A stretch of DNA of 64,000 bases from Vagococcus elongatus (GTDB lineage Bacteria; Bacillota; Bacilli; Lactobacillales; Vagococcaceae): contig NZ_NGKA01000002.1 of NCBI RefSeq assembly GCF_003987645.1, forward strand, positions 124,001-188,000, read 5' to 3'. Every line of letters begins with the position of its first letter. Position 1 is the stretch's first letter. The position numbers and the translations under genes were made by a program. Positions 34,750-44,860 of the stretch are shown one piece after another. Below the pieces are notes generated by a model that did not search any database, was not told where the DNA came from, and saw nothing but the letters and a program-made list of their open reading frames with translations.

Positions 34750-34997
34750 TTAAGTTAGTGGCAGCTGCTCTTGTAAGTCGCTCAAAAATATTTCGGCGAA
34801 CGTTTGATAGTTCAACGATATTTTGAGGATACGCCTACTTCTTCGAATAGCTGTCTGATTTAAAACTGATTGACCTCATCGTTAATTGTTCAGATGGTAC
34901 CTGTCAATCGTTTAATAATTTCAGCAGGTTCAACGCCAAGAAGAATATATAATTTAATCATTATGATTTCGGCTAAGGTAAGATGTTGATAAGCCAT
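34750..34997 (-). pseudogene. Internally deleted IS30-type transposase
   Basis: The frame starts MAYQHLTLAEIIMIKLYILLG, the HTH beginning of IS30 transposases, and soon meets a stop. About 100 bases later the C-terminal motif LNYQTFAEIFLSDLQ appears and ends at TAA. The catalytic DDE core between them is missing, so the element is dead. It has the same orientation and ending motif as the relic at 26932-27009. Confidence 0.65.
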
Positions 34998-35117
34998 TCA
35001 TGGACGCTTCTTTATTTTTCTTGATTGGAAACACAATTTAAGTGTACCACAAATGGCTTTTTGTTTTTTTAACCTGATTTTATCATCCACAAATATAAAA
35101 GTTTAAAGAATTTCTTC

Positions 35118-36047
35118 CTAATCTACCAGCTGTTTCACCAAATAAACGGCACCAATCATCCCTGCATCATTTTTTAATTTTGCCTGTTTGATTTCTCCAA
35201 TCGTTTTGCCAAGCAAAAAGGAAATGCTGCCATGACGTTTTGCTAATTCCAGCGTTTTTTCCTGCAAACCTGTCATAAATACTTCATTAGCGCTGATCCC
35301 ACCGCCAATCAAAATAACTTCGGGATCAAATGCACTGAGCAAGCTTAACAAACCTGACGCTAACTCTTCATAATATCTCGCCAAAATTTGTCCTGCCAAA
35401 GGTTCACCATCTTCCGCACGTTGGAAAATTTCTTTAGCGCCTAAAGTCTCTTCAGTCTCAGGGTGTTCTTTTTTCCTTGCAGCGTTATATAAACGACTAA
35501 GTCCACCTACAACCGCTCCTCGTAAATTAAGAGATGAATGTTCTATATTTCCGGCTGTCGGCAGTTCATTGATCATCATGTAGCCGAATTCGCCTGCCAT
35601 ACCATGTGCTCCGCGGTAGACTTCTCCATTGATAACAATACCTCCGCCCACGCCTGTTCCCAACACCATGCATAGGTAATTATCAATTCCTTGAGCGGCT
35701 CCTAACCACTTCTCAGCAATCGCCGCAGCATTAGCATCATTTTCCACCGCAGTCGGCAATCCGGTCCGTTGTTCTATTTCCTCTTTCAGATTCGTCTCAT
35801 ACAATGGCCGAATCGCTCCTGCCGTTGTCATAAAACCATCTTTTTGAATAATTCCCGGAGCACTCACCCCGATTCCTTTGATGTCAGGGTATTGCTGTTG
35901 ATATTTTTTAGTAATATTAGCTAAATCCTGAAGCAAAGATTCTTTTTCGTGATTGGTGCTGATCATTGCTTTCTCAATAATTTCGCCTTGTTCATTCAGC
36001 ACGCCATATTTAATAGATGTGCCACCAATATCAAAACCTATATACAT
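35118..36047 (-). CDS. ROK-family sugar kinase
   Basis: A 309-residue ROK kinase that transfers phosphate from ATP to a sugar. It has the phosphate loop IGFDIGGTSIKYGVL at the N-terminus, ENDANAAAIAEKW with the catalytic Asp, and LGTGVGGGIVINGEV. The usual zinc site CxCGxxGC after GEFGY is absent (NELPTAGNIEHSSLN instead), which separates it from glucokinases such as glcK at 61565 and resembles the beta-glucoside kinase type. It is transcribed 27 bases after the AAC(3)-fold gene, so both act on the same substrate path. Confidence 0.87.
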   Translation of the reverse strand: MYIGFDIGGTSIKYGVLNEQGEIIEKAMISTNHEKESLLQDLANITKKYQQQYPDIKGIGVSAPGIIQKDGFMTTAGAIRPLYETNLKEEIEQRTGLPTAVENDANAAAIAEKWLGAAQGIDNYLCMVLGTGVGGGIVINGEVYRGAHGMAGEFGYMMINELPTAGNIEHSSLNLRGAVVGGLSRLYNAARKKEHPETEETLGAKEIFQRAEDGEPLAGQILARYYEELASGLLSLLSAFDPEVILIGGGISANEVFMTGLQEKTLELAKRHGSISFLLGKTIGEIKQAKLKNDAGMIGAVYLVKQLVD

Positions 36048-36074
36048 TTTTCTTCCTCTTTCATTTATAAATTT

Positions 36075-36824
36075 TTACAGTTTATCTACAAAATAATGAC
36101 TATCCTCTTGATATTTTACCAAAGCTTTTTCCCAAACCGCCTTAGCATTCATCACGCAACAAGTACCTTGCAGAACCTTGCCGCATTGATAATCCTCTTT
36201 TGCTAAAATATCCAACACCCGATCATAGCGCTGCTCATAACCGGAAAAATCATGGCGCAAAACATTCATCGTCATGACTTTATTATCCGGCAATCTGATT
36301 TCATAGTCAAAATTGCCGCGAAATAAATAATCAGGGAGAATCATCTCCTCTACCCCGTGAAGACTAGTATTCCTTGCTAAAGGAGCGCCCAACATTACTA
36401 TTTTACCTTCCCGCCGATAAACTTCTCTAAAGGGAGAATTAGGGCCGACTGGGGAAAAATCCTTAAAGTGATGTTTAGTGATCTCTTCGGCATCTTTTCC
36501 CCACGCTGTCACACTATGTGTGGGATGAACACTGCGGAAAACGCCCTCTGACAATCTCATAAACTCAGGTAAGACACCTATACAAGATGGTGTGTTTTCA
36601 AGATCGAATATTCGATTCTCAACACTAACATTTTCATAACTCAACGCAGGCAGCAGCAATGTGCCATTTTTTACCGTTTCTTTCAGTGCTTCAATGACTG
36701 CTGCCGGTCCTCCTTTGATGGTTCCTGTTCCTTGCAAAGCGTTGTAAGAAGAGTGAACGATGATCGTATCCTCCGCCTCTATACCTAATGCTCGTAAATC
36801 CTCAATGATTCTGCTTGCTTCCAT
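36075..36824 (-). CDS. AAC(3)-family N-acetyltransferase
   Basis: A 249-residue protein of the aminoglycoside 3-N-acetyltransferase fold, using acetyl-CoA. Family features are DTIIVHSSYNALQGTGTIKGGPAAVIEALKETV, GTLLLPA, HPTHSVTAWG (active-site histidine region) and DFSPVGPNSPFREVYRREGKIVMLGA. The start at MEASRII follows GAGGAG; the longer frame is not supported. It is paired with a ROK kinase and a PTS EIIC, so the natural substrate is probably an amino sugar or glycoside rather than an antibiotic. Resistance should not be assumed from the name. Confidence 0.85.
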   Translation of the reverse strand: MEASRIIEDLRALGIEAEDTIIVHSSYNALQGTGTIKGGPAAVIEALKETVKNGTLLLPALSYENVSVENRIFDLENTPSCIGVLPEFMRLSEGVFRSVHPTHSVTAWGKDAEEITKHHFKDFSPVGPNSPFREVYRREGKIVMLGAPLARNTSLHGVEEMILPDYLFRGNFDYEIRLPDNKVMTMNVLRHDFSGYEQRYDRVLDILAKEDYQCGKVLQGTCCVMNAKAVWEKALVKYQEDSHYFVDKL

Positions 36825-36875
36825 TGTATTTGCTCCTCGATTACTCATTTTTGTCTGATATTTCTTGTTAAGAAG

Positions 36876-36904
36876 AGTGTATCTTTTTTTCCCTCTGTCT
36901 GCAA
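36876..36904 (-). promoter_or_regulatory. Candidate promoter of the acetyltransferase-ROK operon
   Basis: On the minus strand TTGCAG, a 17-base spacer and TACACT lie about 50 bases before the start codon. A second possible pair (TTGGAA-17-TATCAA) lies further upstream. Confidence 0.45.
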
Positions 36905-36962
36905 ATGGAAAAACACCCCTTGATACTAACAATAAGCTATTCTTCCAAGAATCTGACAATTA

Positions 36963-36976
36963 TCTAAACGCTTTAA
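36963..36976 (-). promoter_or_regulatory. Candidate catabolite-responsive element
   Basis: TTAAAGCGTTTAGA on the minus strand matches the cre consensus TGWAARCGYTWNCW at 12 of 14 positions. It lies upstream of the acetyltransferase-ROK operon and would link it to CcpA. Confidence 0.4.
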
Positions 36977-36998
36977 ATTTTTCCCGGATTGCTTTGCA

Positions 36999-37040
36999 AA
37001 ACAAAAAGATGAAACAATGATACGTTTCATCTTTTTGTTT
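36999..37040 (-). terminator. Terminator of the PTS EIIC operon
   Basis: AAACAAAAAGATGAAAC and its exact complement GTTTCATCTTTTTGTTT surround an eight-base loop. It lies 25 bases past the EIIC stop and can act on both strands. Confidence 0.85.
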
Positions 37041-37064
37041 AAACTATCAATCATACGAAATACT

Positions 37065-38339
37065 CTAGGCATTTTTTTCATACACTTTGAAGAACGGGTA
37101 ATAAATGACCGTGTTAAGTGCCACTAGCACAAAAGTAAAGACCACATTTCTCCAATCTAATGAAGATAAATACGCCTGTGCAAAAAATGGTGTAAACGAA
37201 GGGTCGACCAAATAACCCATGGAAATAATTCCCAGCACCTGTGCGTAATACGTTAAAAGCAAATTAACAATCGGTGATATTAAAAAGGGGATTGCCAACA
37301 CTGGGTTGAACACTAAAGGCACGCCAAAAATCATCGGCTCGTTGATTCCGCAAATTGCAGGAATCGCTGAAAGTTTTCCTAAAGCTTTGATTTGTTCTTT
37401 TTTACTGCGCAACATCAACACTAATAATCCTAGAGTGCCTCCTGCACCTCCCATGACGGCAATACGGAACATTTGCAGATTCATCGGATGTATCGCCTGT
37501 TTTCCAGCTTCTACTAATTCTGTATTCAATCCTGTATTAGTGATGCCCAATGTGAAAACGATGGGGAAAATAATAGACGGACCGTTAATACCTAATAGCC
37601 ACAAAACATTGGCAAAGGTGATAATAGCAATATAGCCCCACAAACTGTTAGCGATTGATACTGCCGGTGTCAGAACATCCATCAAAAGTGCCGGAACAAT
37701 TTTTCCTGTGGCACTAAAAATAATAATACTCAAACCATAAAAAATAATGATATTAACAATCAACGGCAAAAGTGAATTAACAAAGGAGGTAATCGCCGGC
37801 GGCACAGTGTCAGGCATTTTGATTTGAAATTTCGGGTTTTCAAACAAACGGCTCACTTCCACGACCAGTAACGACAGTATGATTGCCATAAATAAACCAT
37901 TTGTTCCTAAATATTCCTTGTTGATATGTCCGTCCACTAATGTTACGGAAGTCATCATAAACACGACCACAGCGATAAAACCATTTGTCTCTTTATTCAT
38001 TTGATAAATGCCGGCTAAAGAAGAACCTATCCCAAACGCCGCAATCAATGAAAAAATCCCCATGGTCATTTCGTAAGGCAAAGTAATGATATCGTAGTTA
38101 GCTATGGCAAACTCCTTCCAGCTTGCTAGAAACCTCATCAGCACATTAGCAGTTTGGGGATGATAAAGTTCCATATTGATTGGAGGATTGGCAATAATCA
38201 AAAACAGCGACCCTACAACGATAAACGGCAATCCAAACATCATCCCCGAGGATATTGCTTTTAAATGTCTTTGATTACCAAATTTATTTCCAATCGGACT
38301 TAGAATACTGTCTAACTTTTCTAATAAACCACTATTCAT
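37065..38339 (-). CDS. PTS EIIC, lactose/cellobiose family
   Basis: A 424-residue integral membrane subunit that moves a beta-glucoside or chitobiose-like sugar. It has about ten membrane segments and the Lac-family features FGLPFIVVGSLFLIIANPP, the long LWLLGINGPSIIFPIVFTLG region and AICGINEPMIFGVPLVFNP, where the EP and substrate residues lie. No EIIA or EIIB gene is adjacent, so it depends on partners encoded elsewhere. The start at MNSGLLEK is six bases after GGAGGAG. It follows the RarA-C-like gene by 18 bases and ends in its own terminator. Confidence 0.9.
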   Translation of the reverse strand: MNSGLLEKLDSILSPIGNKFGNQRHLKAISSGMMFGLPFIVVGSLFLIIANPPINMELYHPQTANVLMRFLASWKEFAIANYDIITLPYEMTMGIFSLIAAFGIGSSLAGIYQMNKETNGFIAVVVFMMTSVTLVDGHINKEYLGTNGLFMAIILSLLVVEVSRLFENPKFQIKMPDTVPPAITSFVNSLLPLIVNIIIFYGLSIIIFSATGKIVPALLMDVLTPAVSIANSLWGYIAIITFANVLWLLGINGPSIIFPIVFTLGITNTGLNTELVEAGKQAIHPMNLQMFRIAVMGGAGGTLGLLVLMLRSKKEQIKALGKLSAIPAICGINEPMIFGVPLVFNPVLAIPFLISPIVNLLLTYYAQVLGIISMGYLVDPSFTPFFAQAYLSSLDWRNVVFTFVLVALNTVIYYPFFKVYEKNA

Positions 38340-38357
38340 TTTAAACTCCTCCAATTA

Positions 38358-38972
38358 TTATACTTGATACTGATTGAACGGAAAATTACTTTCTGCCACA
38401 TCAGCCGGATCATATTTTTCTAAAATTTTCTCATATTCTTCTTTATAGCCGTTATCTACTTCTAGTTGCGGTACCACTTTACTTGCTTCATGTAAAAAGT
38501 GGAATGAGTCCCGGCCCATTTCCTGCCCTCTGACCGTATGTTTATCTAAGGCATAATCTGGAATCTCTGGCACATATCCCATCGCAAAACTTTTAATCAC
38601 GATGTTTTTAAGCAAATCTGTGGAACGGTCTTTTACAGACTCCGTTAAAATCCGAATGGCATGGAACACATACATGACCCGATCAGACTCATTATAAGAA
38701 AATTCTTGGCGCATTTGATTTAAATTATTCAAATAAATCGATGCTTCCAAATTACCAAAACCGATATCCTCTACTGAAATCGCCAGCAGTCTGCGCCATA
38801 ACTTTTCTTCAAAGTGAGGCCCAGTGATGTATAATTCATAGGCAAATTCACAAGCTTCCTTTGTCAACCCTCTGCGGATAGACTTCTGCAAAGCAGAAAT
38901 AACCTCATCTGCTTGTAAATCGTTACGAGTTTTTGCCTTCGCCCATGGATCATTAATAAATTTTTTTGTCAT
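38358..38972 (-). CDS. Stand-alone RarA/MgsA C-terminal-domain protein
   Basis: This 204-residue protein resembles the C-terminal domain of the replication-associated AAA+ ATPase RarA/MgsA without any ATPase part. The opening VISALQKSIRRGLTKEACEFAYEL and LWRRLLAISVEDIGFGN correspond to the RarA segment with KSIRG and SEDIGLA, and the end PDYALDKHTVRGQEMGRDSFHFLHE matches a variant of that domain. There is no Walker A. In RarA this domain gives tetramer assembly and DNA contact. Here it is the first gene of an operon with a PTS EIIC and faces an RpiR regulator. Its job is unknown. Confidence 0.72.
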   Translation of the reverse strand: MTKKFINDPWAKAKTRNDLQADEVISALQKSIRRGLTKEACEFAYELYITGPHFEEKLWRRLLAISVEDIGFGNLEASIYLNNLNQMRQEFSYNESDRVMYVFHAIRILTESVKDRSTDLLKNIVIKSFAMGYVPEIPDYALDKHTVRGQEMGRDSFHFLHEASKVVPQLEVDNGYKEEYEKILEKYDPADVAESNFPFNQYQV

Positions 38973-39002
38973 GATGTTCCCTCTTTCCATTGTTTCTAAT
39001 TT

Positions 39003-39011
39003 TGATATAAT
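39003..39011 (+). promoter_or_regulatory. Candidate extended -10 of the rpiR gene
   Basis: TGATATAAT is an extended -10 (TG-n-TATAAT) 28 bases before the GTG start. The opposite strand has a TATA-rich stretch too, so divergent promoters may overlap in this 66-base gap. Confidence 0.45.
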
Positions 39012-39038
39012 AAATAAAACACGACAGGATGTGATTTT

Positions 39039-39764
39039 GTGAACCTAGAGACCCTTCACCATAAATTCGAATTTACCCCGACAGAAAAAATAATCTTGGC
39101 GTTTTTAAACGACCATCAGTCTTCTCTGTCTAATTTGACCATACGTGAAGCAGCTCAGCAGTGTTACACTTCTCCTTCAACGATTATCAAGTTAGCCAAA
39201 AAAATGAATTTATCCGGTTATAGCGAGCTGATTTATAAAATAAAAGAAAATTCACTGGCTGACGGCATTGAAGAAAATCAACACACAACAGACAGCTTTC
39301 GTGTCGCTCCCATCACCGAGAGTCAGCAAAAAGCATTCAATACCATTTTAGAAAATTATCGGCAAAAACCCATAATGCTGATAGCTTCGGGTTTCTCCCA
39401 AATCCTAGTTGAATACATCAACGAGGCCCTACTCCTCAACGGTATTCGCAGTATTAAGAATACTCATTTAGAACTGCTTCATCCTGAACGAAAAGACGAT
39501 GTTCTTTTGATTATTGTTTCAGAGTCAGGCGAGACTACCCGTGTTAAGGAGCTGGCCGCAATGGCTCGAAAAAATGATTTTACCCTTATCAGTTTTACCG
39601 GAAATCCGCTTTCAACTGTACATAAAAGTTCAACGCTTGCGATTACCACGAATACATTCAAGGGCTTTCAAGAAGATCGTTACGAACCGAAGTATTTTTA
39701 CGGAAGTGTTTTAATATTATTTGAAACTTTATTGAGCAACTATCTCAAATCAGTTCCTTTATAA
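39039..39764 (+). CDS. RpiR/MurR-family regulator with SIS domain
   Basis: A 241-residue transcription factor starting at GTG. Residues 1-75 form the RpiR helix-turn-helix (LTIREAAQQCYTSPSTIIKLAKKMNLSGYSELIYKI). Residues about 95-225 form a sugar-isomerase (SIS) domain that binds phosphosugars, seen in IMLIASGFSQILVEYINEALLLNG and LLIIVSESGETTRVKELAAMARKND. It is divergent from the RarA-C/EIIC operon and most likely controls it in response to the imported sugar phosphate. Confidence 0.9.
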   Translation: MNLETLHHKFEFTPTEKIILAFLNDHQSSLSNLTIREAAQQCYTSPSTIIKLAKKMNLSGYSELIYKIKENSLADGIEENQHTTDSFRVAPITESQQKAFNTILENYRQKPIMLIASGFSQILVEYINEALLLNGIRSIKNTHLELLHPERKDDVLLIIVSESGETTRVKELAAMARKNDFTLISFTGNPLSTVHKSSTLAITTNTFKGFQEDRYEPKYFYGSVLILFETLLSNYLKSVPL

Positions 39765-39850
39765 ATATTTATATCATAAAGAACCACGCCAAAGTTGCCA
39801 TCTGTCGATTAAGAAACAAATTACTCTTATTTCAAAATTTGTTTACCACA

Positions 39851-39890
39851 AAAAAAGACAACTACTTTTCTTTCAGTAGTTGTCTTTTTT
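39851..39890. terminator. Bidirectional terminator between rpiR and groEL
   Basis: AAAAAAGACAACTACT and AGTAGTTGTCTTTTTT form a 16-base perfect stem with an eight-base loop. It serves both convergent genes. Confidence 0.9.
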
Positions 39891-39954
39891 CCTGTGTCTC
39901 TTAGCTTACAAGTTTTTTGTAAGTTTCAGTTTATATTTTACTGTGGACTGTTTC

Positions 39955-41607
<1,653 letters not shown>

Positions 41608-41892
41608 TTATTCTACAACTGCAATAATATCTTTTTCATGAACGATCAGGTATTCTTCACCTGCGTGAGTAATCTCTGAACCTGAATATTTTTCAAATAT
41701 GACTTGGTCGCCGACTTTAACTGACATCGGTAATTTTTCTCCATTGTCTAATGTACGACCGTCACCAATAGCCAGCACTTTCCCGACTTGTGGTTTTTCT
41801 TTAGCAGCTGAGGTCAAGACCAAACCTCCTGCTGTTACTTCTTCTTCTTGAGCTACGTCAATAATGACACGATCTCCTAATGGTTTTAACAA
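41608..41892 (-). CDS. groES: Co-chaperonin GroES
   Basis: GroES caps the GroEL chamber. The 94-residue length fits the family if translation starts at TTG, giving (M)LKPLGDRVIIDV; GGAGGG lies seven bases upstream. A longer in-frame ATG start lies in the CIRCE leader and is rejected. The mobile loop is EEEVTAGGLVLTSAAKEKPQVGKV and the roof region follows. It is the first gene of groESL. Confidence 0.96.
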   Translation of the reverse strand: MLKPLGDRVIIDVAQEEEVTAGGLVLTSAAKEKPQVGKVLAIGDGRTLDNGEKLPMSVKVGDQVIFEKYSGSEITHAGEEYLIVHEKDIIAVVE

Positions 41893-41920
41893 CTTAAATC
41901 CCTCCATCAATTTTTCTTTT

Positions 41921-41947
41921 TTAGCACTCTTAAACTTCAAGTGCTAA
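41921..41947 (-). promoter_or_regulatory. CIRCE operator (HrcA site)
   Basis: TTAGCACTC-N9-AAGTGCTAA matches the CIRCE consensus TTAGCACTC-N9-GAGTGCTAA except for one base in the second arm. It lies between the promoter and groES, where HrcA represses groESL in the absence of heat stress. Confidence 0.95.
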
Positions 41948-41959
41948 CTCACATTTATT

Positions 41960-41988
41960 ATGATACTCATTCTTGAAGATTTTTGCAA
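41960..41988 (-). promoter_or_regulatory. Promoter of groESL
   Basis: On the minus strand TTGCAA, a 17-base spacer and TATCAT stand just upstream of CIRCE. Confidence 0.8.
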
Positions 41989-42027
41989 GTATTATCCTAC
42001 GTTTCAGCAAAAAATCACACAAAGAAA

Positions 42028-42054
42028 AAACTCTTCTTGTCATAAGAAGAGTTT
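42028..42054 (-). terminator. Terminator of rex
   Basis: AAACTCTTCTT and AAGAAGAGTTT form an 11-base stem with a five-base loop; the minus strand continues in Ts. It separates rex from groES. Confidence 0.8.
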
Positions 42055-42088
42055 CAAGTCGTGTATCAGCAAGCCTTTGACCTGCTTT

Positions 42089-42721
42089 CTAATCAGTATA
42101 ATGATTTAAAAAATAAATCAAGGTCTGCAGTTCATTCGTCAAGTCGATACTTTGAACATGAACATTACTTGGAGTGTTCAAACGCACACGGGTAAAATTC
42201 ATGATGCCCCGAATTCCTGCCTCATATAATTTATTAGCAACATCTTGCGCATTTTCTGAAGGAATCGTTAAAATTGCCACTTCAATCTGCTGCTGCCTGA
42301 TTTGTTCTGCCATATCGTCCATCGGATAAACAGGAATACCATCCACGATCCGACCGACCAAATCTTCCTTTACATCAAAAGCCGCACTGATACGAATGTT
42401 GTTATTCTGATGAAAGCCGTACTTGAGCAACGCACTTCCCAGATTTCCGACCCCAATCAACGCCACGTTGGTTAGACGGTCTTCCGTCAACATGCGTCCA
42501 AAAAAATCCAGCAGACTTTCGACGTCGTAACCATACCCACGTTTGCCTAATTCTCCAAAGTAGGAAAAATCACGCCGAATAGTTGCACTGTCTACCTTCA
42601 CTGCCTCACTAAGCTCCGTTGAGGATATCTTAGTTTTCCCTGAATCAAACAAAACTTTCAAATAACGATAATATAAAGGCAACCTTTTAGCTGTCGCCCT
42701 TGGAATCGGTTTATTTTTCAT
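42089..42721 (-). CDS. rex: Redox-sensing repressor Rex
   Basis: Rex senses the NADH/NAD+ ratio and represses fermentative and respiratory genes when NADH is low. The 210-residue protein starts [20 protein letters not shown], has a winged helix ([33 protein letters not shown], about 28-60) and a Rossmann domain ([18 protein letters not shown] at about 85-102). The start at MKNKPIPRA is chosen by homology; an earlier ATG eight codons upstream has a slightly better spaced AAAGGA-type site, so the exact start is uncertain. It is flanked by groESL and an ABC-F gene, as in Bacillus. Confidence 0.95.
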   Translation of the reverse strand: MKNKPIPRATAKRLPLYYRYLKVLFDSGKTKISSTELSEAVKVDSATIRRDFSYFGELGKRGYGYDVESLLDFFGRMLTEDRLTNVALIGVGNLGSALLKYGFHQNNNIRISAAFDVKEDLVGRIVDGIPVYPMDDMAEQIRQQQIEVAILTIPSENAQDVANKLYEAGIRGIMNFTRVRLNTPSNVHVQSIDLTNELQTLIYFLNHYTD

Positions 42722-42903
42722 ACTCCATTTATTCCTTTCTAACATTGGCTTGTTCTATTACTCACATTAACATAATAACAATAAATCTTTACTTTGTGCA
42801 ATTTTTCTGACTGAAAACTACTTACTTTGAAGCTTTTTTCATTTCTCAATCCCATTCGTGATATGATAGACTTACTTTATCATGTTTTTAGGAGAAAACC
42901 GTT

Positions 42904-44856
42904 ATGATTTTATTACAAGGAAACAATATTGCTCGTTTCTTCGGAGCTGACATTTTATTTCAACACATTCAAATCGAAGTCAAAGATAATAGTCGGATTG
43001 GCCTGGTCGGAAGAAATGGTGCCGGCAAGTCCACCTTATTAAAAATTTTAGCAAATATCGAGTCCCCCGATGAAGGTCAGGTAACTAAAATACGCGGGCT
43101 GACCCTTGGCTATCTGGCGCAAAATACTGGATTCACCTCTGAAAAGACTATCTGGGAAGCGATGCGAGACTCTTTTGCTCATCTTATCCAGATGGAAGAG
43201 AACATCAGACAATTAGAACTTGATATCAGCCGCCATACTTCAGATCACGATTCCGCTGAGTTTCAAAAAAAATTAAAAGAGTATGACCAGCTGCAGCATG
43301 ATTTCCAGCTGCAAAATGGTTATATGTATGAAACAGAAATCAAAACCGTTTTGAATGGTTTTAAATTTGACGAAAGTTATTATCAGCGTGAAGTCAACAG
43401 TCTGTCTGGGGGACAAAAAACTCGTTTAGCATTGGCTAAATTATTACTGGAACGTCCTCAACTGCTGATTCTTGATGAACCAACGAATCACTTGGATATC
43501 GACACTCTTTCATGGCTGGAAAATTATTTACAAAATTATCGTGGGGCCTTGCTCATCGTTTCTCACGACCGCTATTTTTTAGATAAAATCATTACAGAAG
43601 TTTATGAATTAAGTCGCAGTCAGATGACTTACTACAAAGGAAACTACACAAAATATCTTGATATCAAAGAACAGCGTTTGATGTCAGAATGGAAAGCTTA
43701 CGAAAAACAGCAAGAACAAATCCATAAATTAGAAGATTTTGTGGCACGAAATATCGTCAGAGCAAGTACAACCAAGCGAGCACAAAGCAGGCGTAAACAG
43801 CTGGAGAAAATGGATAGACTAGAAAAACCAGCCGGAGATGAAAAATCTGCACATTTTAACTTTGCAATCGAAAAACAATCAGGTAATAACGTCTTACAGG
43901 TCGAAAAGGCAGCCATTGGTTACGATGGTCAAGTGTTGGCAAAGCCTATTGAATTAAATATTCGCAGACAAGAGGCGATTGCTCTCGTTGGACCAAATGG
44001 TATCGGCAAATCAACTTTGCTAAAATCCATCATAAAGGAACAACCGCTTATCGAAGGGCAGATTTCTACCGGAACGAATGTTATGACCGGTTACTACGAT
44101 CAGGAGCAAAGCAACTTACGCTCCAACAAAACAGTGCTGCATGAATTATGGGACGAACATCCCACCACACCAGAAAAAGATATTCGTTCTATTTTAGGAA
44201 GCTTTCTTTTTTCCGGGGACGATGTCAGCAAGACTGTACCTTTTTTAAGCGGCGGAGAAAAAGCACGATTAGCCTTAGCTAAATTATCCATGGAAAAATA
44301 TAATTTTCTGATATTGGACGAGCCTACAAACCATCTGGATATTGACAGCAAAGAAGTATTAGAAAATGCTTTGATTGAATTTGAAGGGACTATTTTGTTC
44401 GTTTCCCACGACCGCTATTTTATCAACCGTATTGCTACCAAGGTCGTAGAATTATCCGAAAAAGGTTCCCAAGAATTTTTAGGAGATTATGACTATTATG
44501 TAGCAAAAAAAGCAGAGCTGGAAGAATTGGCTCGCTTGAAAGCGGAGGAAATCAGCGGGGCTCAGGGAACGGCAGGCACACATACACAAACTAATAATCA
44601 AAAAGAATTTTATCGCTCCAAAGAAATACAAAAAGAAATCAGGAAGCTTGAGCGGCAAGTCCGCAGTGCGGAAGAACAGTTGGAAACAATCGAAAAAGAA
44701 ATCGAAAATATTCATCAGCGTATGACCGCGCCCGAGGTTCTTTCCGACCATGTTGAATTAGCTAATCTTCAAAAAAAAGTTGACGAACTGGAAGAAAAGC
44801 AAATGATGGTAATGGGAGCGTGGGAAGAAAGCAGTACTAAACTTGAGGAAGTATAA
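42904..44856 (+). CDS. ydiF: ABC-F ATPase, YdiF type
   Basis: A 650-residue soluble protein with two ABC ATPase domains and no membrane part. Walker A occurs at GLVGRNGAGKSTLLK and ALVGPNGIGKSTLLK; signatures are LSGGQKTRLALAKLLL and LSGGEKARLALAKLSM; Walker B is LLILDEPTNHLD and FLILDEPTNHLD. The linker (about 240-315) carries basic residues and a C-terminal coiled coil runs from about 570. ABC-F proteins act at the ribosome in translation or antibiotic protection. Linkage to rex matches Bacillus ydiF, so a housekeeping role is more likely than resistance. Confidence 0.93.
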   Translation: MILLQGNNIARFFGADILFQHIQIEVKDNSRIGLVGRNGAGKSTLLKILANIESPDEGQVTKIRGLTLGYLAQNTGFTSEKTIWEAMRDSFAHLIQMEENIRQLELDISRHTSDHDSAEFQKKLKEYDQLQHDFQLQNGYMYETEIKTVLNGFKFDESYYQREVNSLSGGQKTRLALAKLLLERPQLLILDEPTNHLDIDTLSWLENYLQNYRGALLIVSHDRYFLDKIITEVYELSRSQMTYYKGNYTKYLDIKEQRLMSEWKAYEKQQEQIHKLEDFVARNIVRASTTKRAQSRRKQLEKMDRLEKPAGDEKSAHFNFAIEKQSGNNVLQVEKAAIGYDGQVLAKPIELNIRRQEAIALVGPNGIGKSTLLKSIIKEQPLIEGQISTGTNVMTGYYDQEQSNLRSNKTVLHELWDEHPTTPEKDIRSILGSFLFSGDDVSKTVPFLSGGEKARLALAKLSMEKYNFLILDEPTNHLDIDSKEVLENALIEFEGTILFVSHDRYFINRIATKVVELSEKGSQEFLGDYDYYVAKKAELEELARLKAEEISGAQGTAGTHTQTNNQKEFYRSKEIQKEIRKLERQVRSAEEQLETIEKEIENIHQRMTAPEVLSDHVELANLQKKVDELEEKQMMVMGAWEESSTKLEEV

Positions 44857-44860
44857 TCTT

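Larger units (their letters stand above)
34559..35117 (-). other. Region of gene relics between treR and the ROK gene
   Basis: About 560 bases contain no intact gene. Two decayed coding stretches lie here on the minus strand: a short C-terminal fragment (34645-34749) and an internally deleted IS30-type transposase (34750-34997). The remaining segments are the treR leader and AT-rich DNA. Confidence 0.6.

Noticed and set aside
36075-36824. Aminoglycoside resistance gene
   Set aside because: The fold is AAC(3)-like, but the gene is chromosomal, paired with a sugar kinase and a PTS gene, and shows no sign of a resistance cassette. Family name alone does not support resistance.
41608-41940. Longer groES starting at an ATG within CIRCE
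   Set aside because: GroES proteins are about 94 residues starting at LKPLGDRV, and GGAGGG precedes the TTG there.
42904-44856. Antibiotic-resistance ABC-F (Msr/Vga/Lsa/OptrA type)
   Set aside because: The gene sits beside rex as the housekeeping ydiF does in Bacillus, and its length and linkers fit that type.
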